NCBI RefSeq assembly: GCF_947166265.1
Contig: NZ_CAMVDO010000008.1
Span: 1 to 64,000, forward strand
DNA from: an uncultured Fibrobacter sp.
Lineage (GTDB): Bacteria; Fibrobacterota; Fibrobacteria; Fibrobacterales; Fibrobacteraceae
Length of the DNA stretch: 64,000 nucleotides
Direction of reading: 5' to 3'
Positions 40,041 to 52,114 of the stretch are shown here, piece by piece. The first letter of the stretch is position 1. Every line of letters begins with the position of its first letter. Made by a program: the position numbers and the translations under genes. The notes beneath the pieces are model-generated. The model did no database searches. It saw only the letters and a program-made list of their open reading frames with translations, and had not been told where the DNA came from.

Positions 40041-42137
40041 TCATTTCACGCGGATGATTTGATGACGGAATACGGAGCCGTAGCCCTTCTGCATCAAATA
40101 CAAGCCCGGAGCAAGATTTTCCGTCTCTAGCGAAGCTCCTTCGCGCAGCAACTGTCCCGTCAAAGTAAACAGCCGCACGCGAGTTGTCGGATTTCGCTGC
40201 AGAGTAGGCGTTGCAAGCCCGCGAATTGACGTGGTTTCGTCCGCCTTGATTAGCTTCAGTTCCAGCTGATCGAGGTTAGGGCCGTCGTTACCGCCAATGG
40301 TCGCAAACGTCATGTAGCTTGCACCCTGGGGAAGTTTCGTATCGAGCGAAAGCGTTTCCCAGGTTGTCCAGTTGGCCGTCGCCTCGAAAGTCAATGTTTC
40401 GGCATCTTCGCAACCGTCAATTCCGGCAGAGCAAGTTCCTGGAGCGGCCACCGCGAGACTACGGGCCTTGCCACTTCCATTCGCATAGCGTACCACAACT
40501 TCGTACTGGCCCCCCACCTCGGCATAAACAGGAACCAAGACCATACTGAGGTCTCCCGCCCCATAGTTCACAAAGCCGTTTCCGTTAAAGCCCGCATTGT
40601 TGCTTTCTGCAGCGGCATTCGTAATGATTCCGTCTTCCACCTGGAACACCGTCGTTCCCTCTGCTGAAAAACTCGGGATAAGTTCGATGTCGCCCATTGC
40701 CGTGATTTCGACCGAGGCTTCGCCTGCATCAATCAAGCTAGCGCTCTTTCCGCTCCAGCCCGCAAAAGCCCAACCTTCGTTCGGCTTCGCTGTGAATGTC
40801 GCAGTTTTACCTTCTGCCACCTTGCTTCCCGAAAGCGAGGTTTCCACCTTGCCGCCAATGGCATCACCAAGCGTTACCTTGTAGTAATTCACATTCGCTT
40901 CAACAGTTTCAACTTCGTTCGAATAGGCACCGAGGCCACCCACGCTGTTCGCTGCACGCACCGTAATCTTGGAACCCGTCGCAACGCCATCAAGCGAGAA
41001 ACTCGGCGTAATGACATTCGCCTTGTACTTGCCGTTTACGAACACAACCCAGGCGCGAGCATTATCGTCATTGTTCCAGACAATTTCGGCGCCCTCCTGT
41101 TCAATTTTCGGAGCACTCACCTGAGCCGTCAACTGGGTCGGATCCCAATCATCGCTTCCCTTGAGGACATTTGCGAGCGTGTAGTTGGCAGCATCGTTTG
41201 CGTTCCAAACCGTCTTGAGCGTAGTCGCCGTCGATTTGTCTTTACCGCCGTTAAAGTAAGTTTTGCGCCAGCTTGTATTTACCGCATTGCCGTTACCATC
41301 CTTGCTGTTGTATTCGCCAAATACCTGCGGAGCGGAATTCATATCTTCGGCCCAGCCTTCGCCCTTGGGCTGCGCAATCATCTTCGTATTCAAAAAGACC
41401 GTTTTTGCATGTCCCCAGGAACGTCCCAAATAGAAAGTCCCATTGAATCCGCCATTGCTTACGGTAATGATCGCGTTGTTGAATACGTACCCCCAATTCC
41501 CCGGATTCTGCGAAGCGGTAATGTAGCCGCCGTCTCGCGTCATCACGAGCTTGGTTCCTTCAAAGAACACATCGCCACCACCGCAGATAAAGTCTACCGT
41601 GCCATCGATTTCGCCGCCTTCCCAATAGGTGCGTCCCTTCTTGGTGTAGTAGGTATCCTGGCCACTCAGCAGCCGCACATTCTTGAAGACAAACTTGTCG
41701 CCTTCGTTCTGTTGCAGAGCCACCTGCCTACAAGCACTTTGTCCGCAAGCAGTGCTCCTATTCTGCAGGGTAATATCCTGCATGTACATATTATTGTTTT
41801 TAGGGAAATAAAGCGTCGCCGTGGTGCTGATGCCTTCGGAGTCCGTCGTATTCCAGATAATCGTCTTGTCTACCGATTGTCCAACGATAGAGACGTTTGA
41901 AGCGTCAAAAACCGATTTGCCGTTTCCATCACCCGTCACGGGCCTAATATTATATTCGCCATCGGGAACAAAAATAACGAAGCGGTTGCTTTCAGATGCG
42001 CCCGAACTTTTTGCAGCCGCAAGCGCTGCCTTGAAGTCACCATCGACACCAAGCACAAAATTGATTTTCTTTTTTTCGACAGCGGATACGGAGATCGCCA
42101 CGCCCAAAGTGGCACAAAGAAAAACTTTATTCAACAT
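40041..42137 (-). CDS. Pectinesterase (CE8) with InlB-type repeat, CBM and C-terminal sorting tail
   Basis: 698 residues, secreted (signal peptide 1-20). The CE8 beta-helix holds GQDTYYTKKG, the catalytic Asp in EIDGTVDFICGGGD and the Arg in FYLGRSWGHAK. It removes methyl esters from pectin. After the enzyme come a short Fn3-like part (about 350-420), a divergent InlB-type repeat (ATFTAKPNEGWAFAGWSG), a CBM6/35-like domain (FQVEDGIITNAAAESNNAGFNGNGFVNYG) and a terminal segment with LFTLTGQLLREG ... LAPGLYLMQKG, resembling a type IX secretion sorting domain. It lies one base after the pectate lyase gene. Confidence 0.88.
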   Translation of the reverse strand: MLNKVFLCATLGVAISVSAVEKKKINFVLGVDGDFKAALAAAKSSGASESNRFVIFVPDGEYNIRPVTGDGNGKSVFDASNVSIVGQSVDKTIIWNTTDSEGISTTATLYFPKNNNMYMQDITLQNRSTACGQSACRQVALQQNEGDKFVFKNVRLLSGQDTYYTKKGRTYWEGGEIDGTVDFICGGGDVFFEGTKLVMTRDGGYITASQNPGNWGYVFNNAIITVSNGGFNGTFYLGRSWGHAKTVFLNTKMIAQPKGEGWAEDMNSAPQVFGEYNSKDGNGNAVNTSWRKTYFNGGKDKSTATTLKTVWNANDAANYTLANVLKGSDDWDPTQLTAQVSAPKIEQEGAEIVWNNDDNARAWVVFVNGKYKANVITPSFSLDGVATGSKITVRAANSVGGLGAYSNEVETVEANVNYYKVTLGDAIGGKVETSLSGSKVAEGKTATFTAKPNEGWAFAGWSGKSASLIDAGEASVEITAMGDIELIPSFSAEGTTVFQVEDGIITNAAAESNNAGFNGNGFVNYGAGDLSMVLVPVYAEVGGQYEVVVRYANGSGKARSLAVAAPGTCSAGIDGCEDAETLTFEATANWTTWETLSLDTKLPQGASYMTFATIGGNDGPNLDQLELKLIKADETTSIRGLATPTLQRNPTTRVRLFTLTGQLLREGASLETENLAPGLYLMQKGYGSVFRHQIIRVK

Positions 42138-42138
42138 G

Positions 42139-43875
42139 TCATCTCGCTCCGTTCACGCGGAAAATTTTGCCGTTCTTGCGTTGCAGATAAACGCCTGCAC
42201 TTGCACCACCCACGCGACCAAAGACAATGTAATAGCGGTCCTTCGCCGGCTGAACAGAACGGAAGCCGCGCGCACCAATCGCAGTTGTACTATCTCCCAG
42301 CTCCGACAAATCCACCTTACCAGCGTACAAGTCCTCGCTCATCCAGCCAATGTAATCGATGTTCGCCATACCATCACTCGAGAGGCTTGTAAACTTGAGT
42401 TCGCTGTAGCCCGTATCAAGATCGATTTCCACCGACTGCGTTTTCCAGGACGTCCAGGCACCGGTCGATTCCATGCTACCGTCGGTCAAAAGTTCCTTGT
42501 CACCCACGCTAATGCTGTAGCCACGAGCATCTGTTTTCCCATTTGCAAAGTTGATGTACAGCGTGTACTTACCCGCCTTCGCAGCCGTTACACCGTAAGT
42601 TACGAAGCTACCCTTTTCGTTATCCACGTTGGCATAACCCTCGCCCACAAAACCCGAATTTGTCGTTTCCCTGACGCCCTTGATATCTACAAAGCTCACG
42701 CCATCGATGAATGACTTGCAGGAATCACTCCCGCAAAGTGCCGCCGGCGGAGGCGGCTCCACATAAGTGCCCGTCGCCTTTTCAAGCGCTTCCAAATATG
42801 CAGCTTCCGTCGAAAGGATTGCGCTGCCGTAGTCGCCCGCCCACTGGTAACCCGTGCGGCGATCTTCGCTAATTTTACTGAAGTCCTGCGTCTTGGTGCT
42901 TGCGCCACCGCGGTCGCAGTAGAAGTAGTCGTCGCTATTCACTTCATAAAAGCGGAACCACAGCGAAGAGCCCGACTTGTCTACAACGCCGGCCGTCTTG
43001 CTAAAGGCCTTGTCTTTCAACCTGTTTTTCTTGTACCAAGCAATGGCGCCCTTGACTGCATTCTGAATCGCTTCGGTCTGTTTCGGCCAGTTCATCAGGA
43101 ACCACACTACGCCCATCGATTCGTTGCCGGACTTGCTCGGGAGTTCGTAGGCGCGGGCACCTACCGGAGCGAGGCTGTTCGTGTCATGCTGGGCGCACCA
43201 CACCGTCAGATTCCCGTTGTTCACAATCTGTGCCTTGAGCAAGTAGTCAATCGCCTTGTCCAGCGCGCCCTGCATCTTGCTGCGAGTAGCCTCGTCAATA
43301 ATGTCGCTATCGAAAGGCGAAGTCTTGTTCGCGATGTCCATCATGGTGACCATTGCACGAATCATGGCGTTGTCGTTCAGCGTAATCTGGTCCGAATAGT
43401 TACCGCGCTTGGGCCACACCTGCGGAAGCCCGCCCTTGGAACGCTGCATGGTCAGCAAAAAGTTCACTGCCTTGTTGAAGCTCGTCTTAAAAGCGACCTT
43501 GTAATTGTTGTTAGTCGTCTCCTTGTAACGCACTGCAAGCAAGCGCATTTCTTGAATAGTCGCGTTGTTGTCGATTGTGCCGAGGTCGCTGCCATCCTTG
43601 GCGCGCCATTCCGACTTTTGTCCGCCGGAGTAGGCACTCTTGTACTTGTCGGCCATCGCCTTGTAAAAACCGCCGTTGCTTATTTGCCACGTGGTCATGT
43701 TGTAGGTGTACTGGTCGATATCCATGCTGCCCGCGGCTTTGGTAAGCTCCGAATAACCGCGATAAGAATTAATCTTCGAAACAGCCGTCGAAGGGGGAAC
43801 ATAATCCGCCGCAAACGACGACAACGCTAAACCGAGCACGCCCAATACCGGCGCCGACCATTTCCAAACACTCAT
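42139..43875 (-). CDS. Pectate lyase (PL10 type) with carbohydrate-binding module
   Basis: 578 residues with a signal peptide at 1-22. The (alpha/alpha)-toroid catalytic part (about 25-380) contains WCAQHDTNSLAPVGARAYELPSKSGNES and VWPKRGNYSDQITLNDNAM, blocks of PL10. It cleaves polygalacturonate by beta-elimination with calcium. A Pro linker then leads to a CBM35-like domain (about 395-520; SGFVGEGYANVDNEKGSFVTYG) and a C-terminal tail with GVYLQRKNGKIFRVNG. It is the first gene of the pectin operon: the lyase comes first, then the esterase that makes its substrate. An AT-rich 5' region (43876-44000) probably holds the promoter. Confidence 0.88.
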   Translation of the reverse strand: MSVWKWSAPVLGVLGLALSSFAADYVPPSTAVSKINSYRGYSELTKAAGSMDIDQYTYNMTTWQISNGGFYKAMADKYKSAYSGGQKSEWRAKDGSDLGTIDNNATIQEMRLLAVRYKETTNNNYKVAFKTSFNKAVNFLLTMQRSKGGLPQVWPKRGNYSDQITLNDNAMIRAMVTMMDIANKTSPFDSDIIDEATRSKMQGALDKAIDYLLKAQIVNNGNLTVWCAQHDTNSLAPVGARAYELPSKSGNESMGVVWFLMNWPKQTEAIQNAVKGAIAWYKKNRLKDKAFSKTAGVVDKSGSSLWFRFYEVNSDDYFYCDRGGASTKTQDFSKISEDRRTGYQWAGDYGSAILSTEAAYLEALEKATGTYVEPPPPAALCGSDSCKSFIDGVSFVDIKGVRETTNSGFVGEGYANVDNEKGSFVTYGVTAAKAGKYTLYINFANGKTDARGYSISVGDKELLTDGSMESTGAWTSWKTQSVEIDLDTGYSELKFTSLSSDGMANIDYIGWMSEDLYAGKVDLSELGDSTTAIGARGFRSVQPAKDRYYIVFGRVGGASAGVYLQRKNGKIFRVNGAR

Positions 43876-46441
<2,566 letters not shown>

Positions 46442-46518
46442 TTCGCACTCCGCAAAATGCGCGACCACTTCAAGGTGGTCGCACATAATGCGTCTAATGC
46501 GTCGAAACATTTAATAGT

Positions 46519-46554
46519 AAAGCCGCCGACAGAAACCTGTCGGCGGCTTTTTAA
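46519..46554. terminator. Bidirectional terminator between icd and gltA
   Basis: AAAGCCGCCGACAG and CTGTCGGCGGCTTT (46519-46532 with 46537-46550) make a 14-pair perfect stem with T's after it. A second hairpin, GCGACCACttcaaGGTGGTCGC, lies at 46460-46483. Confidence 0.88.
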
Positions 46555-46597
46555 TTTATCGCAAATCGCAATTATGATTTATGCGACAGCCAAATAC

Positions 46598-47887
46598 CTA
46601 TCGCTTGTCGCGGTCGACCCAGGCGCGAGCCGTGTGGCCCGTGTAAATCTGGCGCGGACGGTTGATCTTGGAATTCGGATCGTCGTGCATTTCCTTCCAG
46701 TGGGCGATCCAGCCGGGGAGTCGGCCGATGGCGAACATCACCGTAAGCATGTTCGTCGGAATGCCCATGGCGCGGTAGAGAATGCCCGAGTAGAAGTCCA
46801 CATTCGGGTAGAGCTTGCGTTCGATGAAGTAGTCGTCCTTGAGGGCGGCTTCTTCGAGCTTGAGCGCGATGTCCAGCAGCGGATCGTGGAAATGTTCACG
46901 TTCGAACACCTGGTACATGAGTTTCTTGAGAACCTTCGCGCGCGGATCGTAGCTCTTGTACACGCGGTGGCCGAAACCGGAAAGACGGAACGGATCGTTC
47001 TTGTCCTTAGCCTTGTCCATCACCTGTTCGATGGTCATGCCGCTCTGCTGGATGCGCAGGAGCGTTTCGAGCACGGCCTGGTTTGCACCACCATGGAGCG
47101 GGCCCCACAGGGCGCAAATGCCCGCGCAGATACTTGCATACAGGTTAGCGTGAGAGCTACCCACCATACGCACCGTAGACGTAGAGCAGTTCTGCTCGTG
47201 GTCGGCGTGTACAATCAGAAGCGTGTTCAGCGCCTTTTCCATGATCGGATCGGGGTGGTAGGAACGCGCCTTGCTGCTGAACATCATGTTCAGGAAGTTG
47301 CTGCAGTAGCTGCGTTCCGCTTCGGGGTACACGAACGGTTCGCCGATGCTCGCCTTGTAAGAGAAGGCGGCAATCGTGCGGATCTTCGAAATCAGGCTTG
47401 CAGTCGTGAGGTCGAACACGTCGGCGATGTTTTCGTCGTCGTAGAAACGCGGCGTAAACAGACCCACGGCGTTCACGATAGAGCTCAGAATGCCCATCGG
47501 GTGGGCGCTCGGCGGCATCTGCCTAAAGAAGTGCAGAAGGTTTTCGTGGAGGAGGGCGTTTTCGGTCAACAACGTGCGGAAACGCGCCAGCTGCTGCTGA
47601 GTCGGCAGTTCACCGTAAATCAGGAGCCAGGCGGTTTCGGGGAAGGTCGCCTTTTCGGCAAGGTCTTCGATACTGTAGCCGCGGTAACGCAAGATTCCCT
47701 TTTCGCCGTCCACGTAAGTGATAGCGCTACGGGTGCTACCGGTGTTCAGGTAGCCGTAATCCAAGGTCACCAGGCCGGTTTCCTTGCGGAGTTTGCAGAT
47801 GTCGAGACCGTGTTCGTTTTCAGCACCTTCAACAACAGGGAGCTCGACGCTCTTTCCGTTGTAACTTAAAATGGCGTTGTCGGACAT
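46598..47887 (-). CDS. gltA: Citrate synthase
   Basis: 429 residues, with GGAGGAAT before the ATG. The type II citrate synthase blocks are clear: the His in PSAHPMGILSS, GPLHGGANQAVLE and FGHRVYKSYDPRAK, plus the arginine in DYFIERKLYPNVDFYSG. It condenses acetyl-CoA with oxaloacetate. The N-terminal domain beginning ILSYNGKSVELPVVEGAENEHGLDI is typical of hexameric gram-negative enzymes. It is separated from the aminotransferase by about 100 bases. An antisense open frame exists on the plus strand but is a by-product of codon bias. Confidence 0.95.
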   Translation of the reverse strand: MSDNAILSYNGKSVELPVVEGAENEHGLDICKLRKETGLVTLDYGYLNTGSTRSAITYVDGEKGILRYRGYSIEDLAEKATFPETAWLLIYGELPTQQQLARFRTLLTENALLHENLLHFFRQMPPSAHPMGILSSIVNAVGLFTPRFYDDENIADVFDLTTASLISKIRTIAAFSYKASIGEPFVYPEAERSYCSNFLNMMFSSKARSYHPDPIMEKALNTLLIVHADHEQNCSTSTVRMVGSSHANLYASICAGICALWGPLHGGANQAVLETLLRIQQSGMTIEQVMDKAKDKNDPFRLSGFGHRVYKSYDPRAKVLKKLMYQVFEREHFHDPLLDIALKLEEAALKDDYFIERKLYPNVDFYSGILYRAMGIPTNMLTVMFAIGRLPGWIAHWKEMHDDPNSKINRPRQIYTGHTARAWVDRDKR

Positions 47888-47985
47888 TATTCCTCCAATG
47901 AGTGGTTAGTGATTAGTGGTTGGTGGTTAGGAACGCTAAAGAAAATTTCAATTTGCGTACCTGCTCACTGTTTACTAACCACTGT

Positions 47986-49278
47986 TTACTTCATCTTCAA
48001 AATGCAATTATAGATATTGTCGAACAGCTTGGGAAGCTTTTCAGTCGGCACGGCAGAGAATGCGAGGCGAATCAGGCCAGAAAGCATGATCGTACCGGTG
48101 CTGTAGTCCTTGATGAGCTTTTCGCGGAGCTGTTCTGCGTCAACGCCCTTCGGCTTGATGCACATAAAGTAACCGCTGTTGCACGGCATCGGGTCAAAGG
48201 CGTCCTTGTATTCCGGATGGACGGCCAAGACTTCCTTGATGATGTCGTAGCGCTTCTTGAGGGTAGCGTACTTTTCAGCCTTCTGCTTGGCGTATTCTTC
48301 GCTCTGGTAAGCGGCGAGCAGGATCTTCTGGCTGATGCTCGGGGCGTTGGAGATGTTGCCACGGACGGTACCGGCGGCCTTGTCTTCGAGAGCCTTGAGC
48401 TGTGCTTCGGTAGCACCCTTGAAGCCGAAGCTCACGAAGCCCACGCGGAAGCCCCATACATAATCTTCCTTGGTCGGACCGTCGAGCTTGACGGCGAGGA
48501 GGTTTTCGTGAGCGTCCACGAGCTTCACGAACAGGGATTCCTTGGTCACGCCTTCTTCGTACACGAGTCCGAAGTAAGCATCGTCGAGGAGGGCCACCAC
48601 CTTGTTGCCCTTGGCTGCGCATTCGGTGAGGATCTTGGCGATCTCGACAGCTTCAGTTTCGGTAGCGGTGTAACCGGTCGGGTTGTTCGGGAAGTTCAGG
48701 AGAACGACCTTCTTGTCGCCCTTGCTGGCTTCGAGAGCGGCCTTGAGGGCTTCAGTGTCGAAGCCGCCGTTTTTGAAGGTGTTGAAAGTCTTGATCTTGG
48801 CACCGCGGGCGTTTTCGAACACGAGTTCGTAGTTGTCCCAGTACAGGTCCGGGATAATCACTTCGTCGCCAGCGTCGAGGAACATGTAACCAGCGCAGCT
48901 GATGGCGTGAGTGAGGGCGCAGGTCACGACCGGGTTGCTGAAGCTCTTCTGCTTGAGGGTCGGGTTCTTGATGATGACCTGTTCCTTCCAGGCCTTGCGG
49001 AGGTCCGGGTTACCGAAGCTCGGGGCATACAAGAAAGAAGTCTTCGGGAGGTTCAAGGACTTGAGAACGCAATCCAGCACCAACGGGCTGCCATCGTCTT
49101 CGAGGGCGGTACCGATCGTAGCATTGATCTCGGAGCCCTTGGCTTCGGCGCCTTGGCCCAAGATTCCCTTGCGGGGGAAGAAGATTGCCTTGCCCTGTTC
49201 AGAGAGCATGTCGAGAACTTTGCAGCCGTTGGCAGAAAGTTCGGCGTTGAGAGCCTGTGCTAAAGGATTGTAGTTCAT
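47986..49278 (-). CDS. Class I/II aminotransferase
   Basis: 430 residues. PLP fold type I: the nucleotide-like LLNFPNNPTGYTATETEAVEIAK, VVALLDDAYFGLVYEEG (Asp and Tyr at the pyridine) and the lysine in DGPTKEDYVWGFRVGF, where Lys should form the Schiff base and the following Arg binds phosphate. The substrate side cannot be identified; the length and PRKGILGQG segment resemble an aspartate/aromatic type. No neighbouring pathway gene helps. An AAGGAC ribosome site is present. A GC-rich inverted repeat (49368-49395) lies upstream. Confidence 0.85.
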   Translation of the reverse strand: MNYNPLAQALNAELSANGCKVLDMLSEQGKAIFFPRKGILGQGAEAKGSEINATIGTALEDDGSPLVLDCVLKSLNLPKTSFLYAPSFGNPDLRKAWKEQVIIKNPTLKQKSFSNPVVTCALTHAISCAGYMFLDAGDEVIIPDLYWDNYELVFENARGAKIKTFNTFKNGGFDTEALKAALEASKGDKKVVLLNFPNNPTGYTATETEAVEIAKILTECAAKGNKVVALLDDAYFGLVYEEGVTKESLFVKLVDAHENLLAVKLDGPTKEDYVWGFRVGFVSFGFKGATEAQLKALEDKAAGTVRGNISNAPSISQKILLAAYQSEEYAKQKAEKYATLKKRYDIIKEVLAVHPEYKDAFDPMPCNSGYFMCIKPKGVDAEQLREKLIKDYSTGTIMLSGLIRLAFSAVPTEKLPKLFDNIYNCILKMK

Positions 49279-49434
49279 AGTGGTGTCCTTTTAAATTTTT
49301 GCGGGTGCAAAGATAGAAAAAAGCGAGTGCAGCGCAAGGGCTAGCTTGCTAGAACTTGCATTGCCGAGCTGCCCTATCTTGCCCTTTAGGGCAGCGATAG
49401 AAAAAATCACCTGTTTTTTCTAATTGCAAATTGC

Positions 49435-52035
49435 TTACACTTCGCCTATGCGGACCATTTTAAGGAGCGGCATACCGGCATCGCGACATTCGGCAAGATT
49501 CACTTCGAAATCGATGCTCCAGTCGTTGAAATCTTCTTCGTCCTGCAGCATCTGCTGAACGTACATGATTTCGCCTTCGTAGGTGACAATCGTATGGTGC
49601 AGCGAGCGGCCCTCGACATCGAGGCGGAAATTGTGATGTTCCGCGGTGTAAGCCGCCATGATTTCCATAAGGCCGTTTTCAGTCCAAGGTTTCCCTTCGC
49701 CGTCCACGAGCATCTGACCTTCGGCAAGGTCGTCGGCAAGCATATCAAGCACATCGCCGTAGGCCCGTTTCTGCAAGGCCGACATCAGCTGGAAAATGCG
49801 CTGGCGCACCATGACAATAAAATGTTTCTTATCGTAGGTGATGTCAGCGGCCACCTTGTCTGCACCAAAAGCTGTTTCGAGTTCTGTAGCCCCCGCCGCT
49901 TCCAGGCGCTTCTGGTAATCTTCGGGGTGCGCCATCTTTTCCCATTCCTCGAGCAAGCTCGAATCGGTGCGGCGAATCATGTCGCCGAGGTAGTCCTGCA
50001 TATCGAGGAGTTCCTCGTTCTTGTAACCATCGGGAACCGTCTGCGAAAGCACCTTGTAAACGCTATTCAGGTGACGCAGCAAAATCGCTTCCATGCGCTG
50101 CAAGCCGTACTGCTTCACGTAGCCGCTGAAGGTGCTGAAGTTCTCAAACATTTCGCGCACGATGCTCTTGGGCTCAATGTTCACGTCGACCCACGGGTGT
50201 TCTTCGGCAAAGGCGTTGTAGGTGTCGTAAATGAAATCGCGAAGCGGCTTGGGGTATTCCACCTTCTCGATTTCTTCCATGCGCTGGTTGAATTCCATTC
50301 CCTGCGCCTTGAGTTCATCGAGGCGGGCGTTTCGTGCCTTGTTCTGCTGGATTCGCAGAATCGCTTCGGGATTTTCGACGATACTTTCGCACAAAGTAAT
50401 TACATCGAGAGCGTATTCGGGACTTTCACGGTCTAGCTTCGGGAGCGTATCGACCAAGTACAGCGAAAGCGGCTGGTTCATCGAAAAGTCGTCCTGCAAG
50501 TCCATATTCACGCGGAGCTTGCTATAACCCGGCGCAATCGGCGTCACGAATTCGATGATATTCTTCTTGACGAGACTCTTGAAAAGCTGGAAGGCACGAT
50601 GCTGCAACTGCTTTTTGCTGGCGGCGCTTTCGTGGCAATCCTTGAGCAAGTTTCGCATGGCAACGCAACCATCCGTAGGACGGCTCAGAATGTTCAAAAG
50701 CATTCCATGATTCACCTGGAAACTCGATGTCAGCGGTTCCGGCGAAGCGGCAATCAATCGTTTGTATGTACTTTCGTCAAAGGGAACGTAACCATGTTCA
50801 GGCGGTTTCTTCTTTTGGAACTTTTTACCCGTTTGTTTCGTTTTCGCTTCGAGTTTCAAGTTCTCGATGACATGTTCGGGAGCCTGCGCCACCACGTAGC
50901 CGATATCGTCAAAGCCCTTGCGGCCCGCACGGCCTGCAATCTGGTGGAAATCACGAGCGGTCAGAATCGCCGTCTTGTCACCACTGTACTTGCAGAGCTG
51001 CGTAAACAGCACCGTTCGAATGGGCACGTTGACGCCAACGCCCAGCGTATCGGTACCGCAAATAACCTTGAGCAAGCCCTTTTGCGCGAGTTTTTCGCAG
51101 AGAATGCGGTACTTGGGCAAAAGTCCCGCATGATGCAGACCGATACCCTGCTTAAGCCAACGCTTGACTTCGGGGCCGTAGGGGCTACTGAATCGGACTT
51201 CCTTGATTGCGTCGTTAATCGCCTGTTTTTCTTCCTTGGTGCAAAGGTCCAGACTCATGAAATTCTGCGCATTGGTCGCCGCGGCCGCCTGCGTAAAATG
51301 CACCACGTAAACGGGCGCCTTTCCGCCCGAAACAAGCTTCTGCACCGTATTCGAAATTTCGGTTTCTGAATAGCTGAAATCAAGCGGAACAGGACGCTGC
51401 GAAGAGCGCACCGTCACCGATTCGCGGCCCGTATGCTTCGTCATGTCGCGTTCGAAAAATTCCGTAGCGCCAACAGTGGCGCTCATCAGCAGAAAACGCG
51501 ACTGCGGAAGCGTCAACAGAGGCACCTGCCAAGCGACACCACGTTCTTTGTCGGAATAGTAATGGAATTCATCCATCACCACATCGGTAATCGTAAGCTG
51601 TTCGCCTTCGTTCAGCGCCATGTTGCTTAAAATTTCCGCCGTGCAGCAAAGAATCGGGGCATCGTGATTGACCGTTGCATCGCCCGTAGAAAGGCCCACG
51701 TTTTCAGCACCGAATTCCTTGCAGAGAGCCATCCACTTTTCGTTCACCAAGGCCTTGATGGGGCACGTGTAAACGCTACGACGGCCATGGGCCAAGCTGT
51801 CGAAGTGGAGAGCCAAAGCGACCATCGACTTTCCGGAACCCGTAGGCGTATTCAGGATAACGTTTTTCCCATCCAACAATTCCAGGATAGCCTCTTCCTG
51901 TGCAGGGTAAAGAGTTGTCCCGCGAGCCTCGGCCCACGACAAGAACGACTCCAACAGTACCTCGGCGCCATCCCCGCTACCAAGCGGAGTTTTAGGTAAG
52001 AAATCCTTAAGAATTGCACGGGCGTTTTCACTCAT
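49435..52035 (-). CDS. Ski2-like DEAD/DEAH RNA helicase with DUF3516 C-terminus
   Basis: 866 residues. N-terminal helicase core with Walker A TPTGSGKS (63-70), DEFH (155-158; Walker B), SAT (185-187), and in the second lobe [23 protein letters not shown] and the motif [15 protein letters not shown]. Beyond about residue 410 the DUF3516-type helical part follows, with an acidic C-terminal segment. Such proteins are Ski2/Mtr4-like RNA helicases that in bacteria may serve RNA decay or ribosome work; partners are not in the window. It is divergent from the Wzc-type gene. Confidence 0.88.
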   Translation of the reverse strand: MSENARAILKDFLPKTPLGSGDGAEVLLESFLSWAEARGTTLYPAQEEAILELLDGKNVILNTPTGSGKSMVALALHFDSLAHGRRSVYTCPIKALVNEKWMALCKEFGAENVGLSTGDATVNHDAPILCCTAEILSNMALNEGEQLTITDVVMDEFHYYSDKERGVAWQVPLLTLPQSRFLLMSATVGATEFFERDMTKHTGRESVTVRSSQRPVPLDFSYSETEISNTVQKLVSGGKAPVYVVHFTQAAAATNAQNFMSLDLCTKEEKQAINDAIKEVRFSSPYGPEVKRWLKQGIGLHHAGLLPKYRILCEKLAQKGLLKVICGTDTLGVGVNVPIRTVLFTQLCKYSGDKTAILTARDFHQIAGRAGRKGFDDIGYVVAQAPEHVIENLKLEAKTKQTGKKFQKKKPPEHGYVPFDESTYKRLIAASPEPLTSSFQVNHGMLLNILSRPTDGCVAMRNLLKDCHESAASKKQLQHRAFQLFKSLVKKNIIEFVTPIAPGYSKLRVNMDLQDDFSMNQPLSLYLVDTLPKLDRESPEYALDVITLCESIVENPEAILRIQQNKARNARLDELKAQGMEFNQRMEEIEKVEYPKPLRDFIYDTYNAFAEEHPWVDVNIEPKSIVREMFENFSTFSGYVKQYGLQRMEAILLRHLNSVYKVLSQTVPDGYKNEELLDMQDYLGDMIRRTDSSLLEEWEKMAHPEDYQKRLEAAGATELETAFGADKVAADITYDKKHFIVMVRQRIFQLMSALQKRAYGDVLDMLADDLAEGQMLVDGEGKPWTENGLMEIMAAYTAEHHNFRLDVEGRSLHHTIVTYEGEIMYVQQMLQDEEDFNDWSIDFEVNLAECRDAGMPLLKMVRIGEV

Positions 52036-52114
52036 AATGCCAAAGATAGATTTTTTACGGGCTTTGCGTTTTTTCTAAATTTTGCACCACATTGTGTTAG
52101 AGGACAACCATTTT

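Noticed and set aside
46457-47869. Open frame (470 codons) on the plus strand opposite gltA
   Set aside because: Citrate synthase on the other strand is certain; the antisense frame also runs through the bidirectional terminator.
47920-49263. Long open frame (447 codons) on the plus strand opposite the aminotransferase
   Set aside because: The minus-strand gene has a full PLP aminotransferase sequence; the antisense frame is of low complexity (rich in Glu, Val, Leu), has no domain, and reflects biased codon use.
49368-49395. GCTGCCCT...AGGGCAGC inverted repeat as terminator of the helicase gene
   Set aside because: On the minus strand it is not followed by a T run, and it sits close to the next gene's start; it may be a chance structure or operator.
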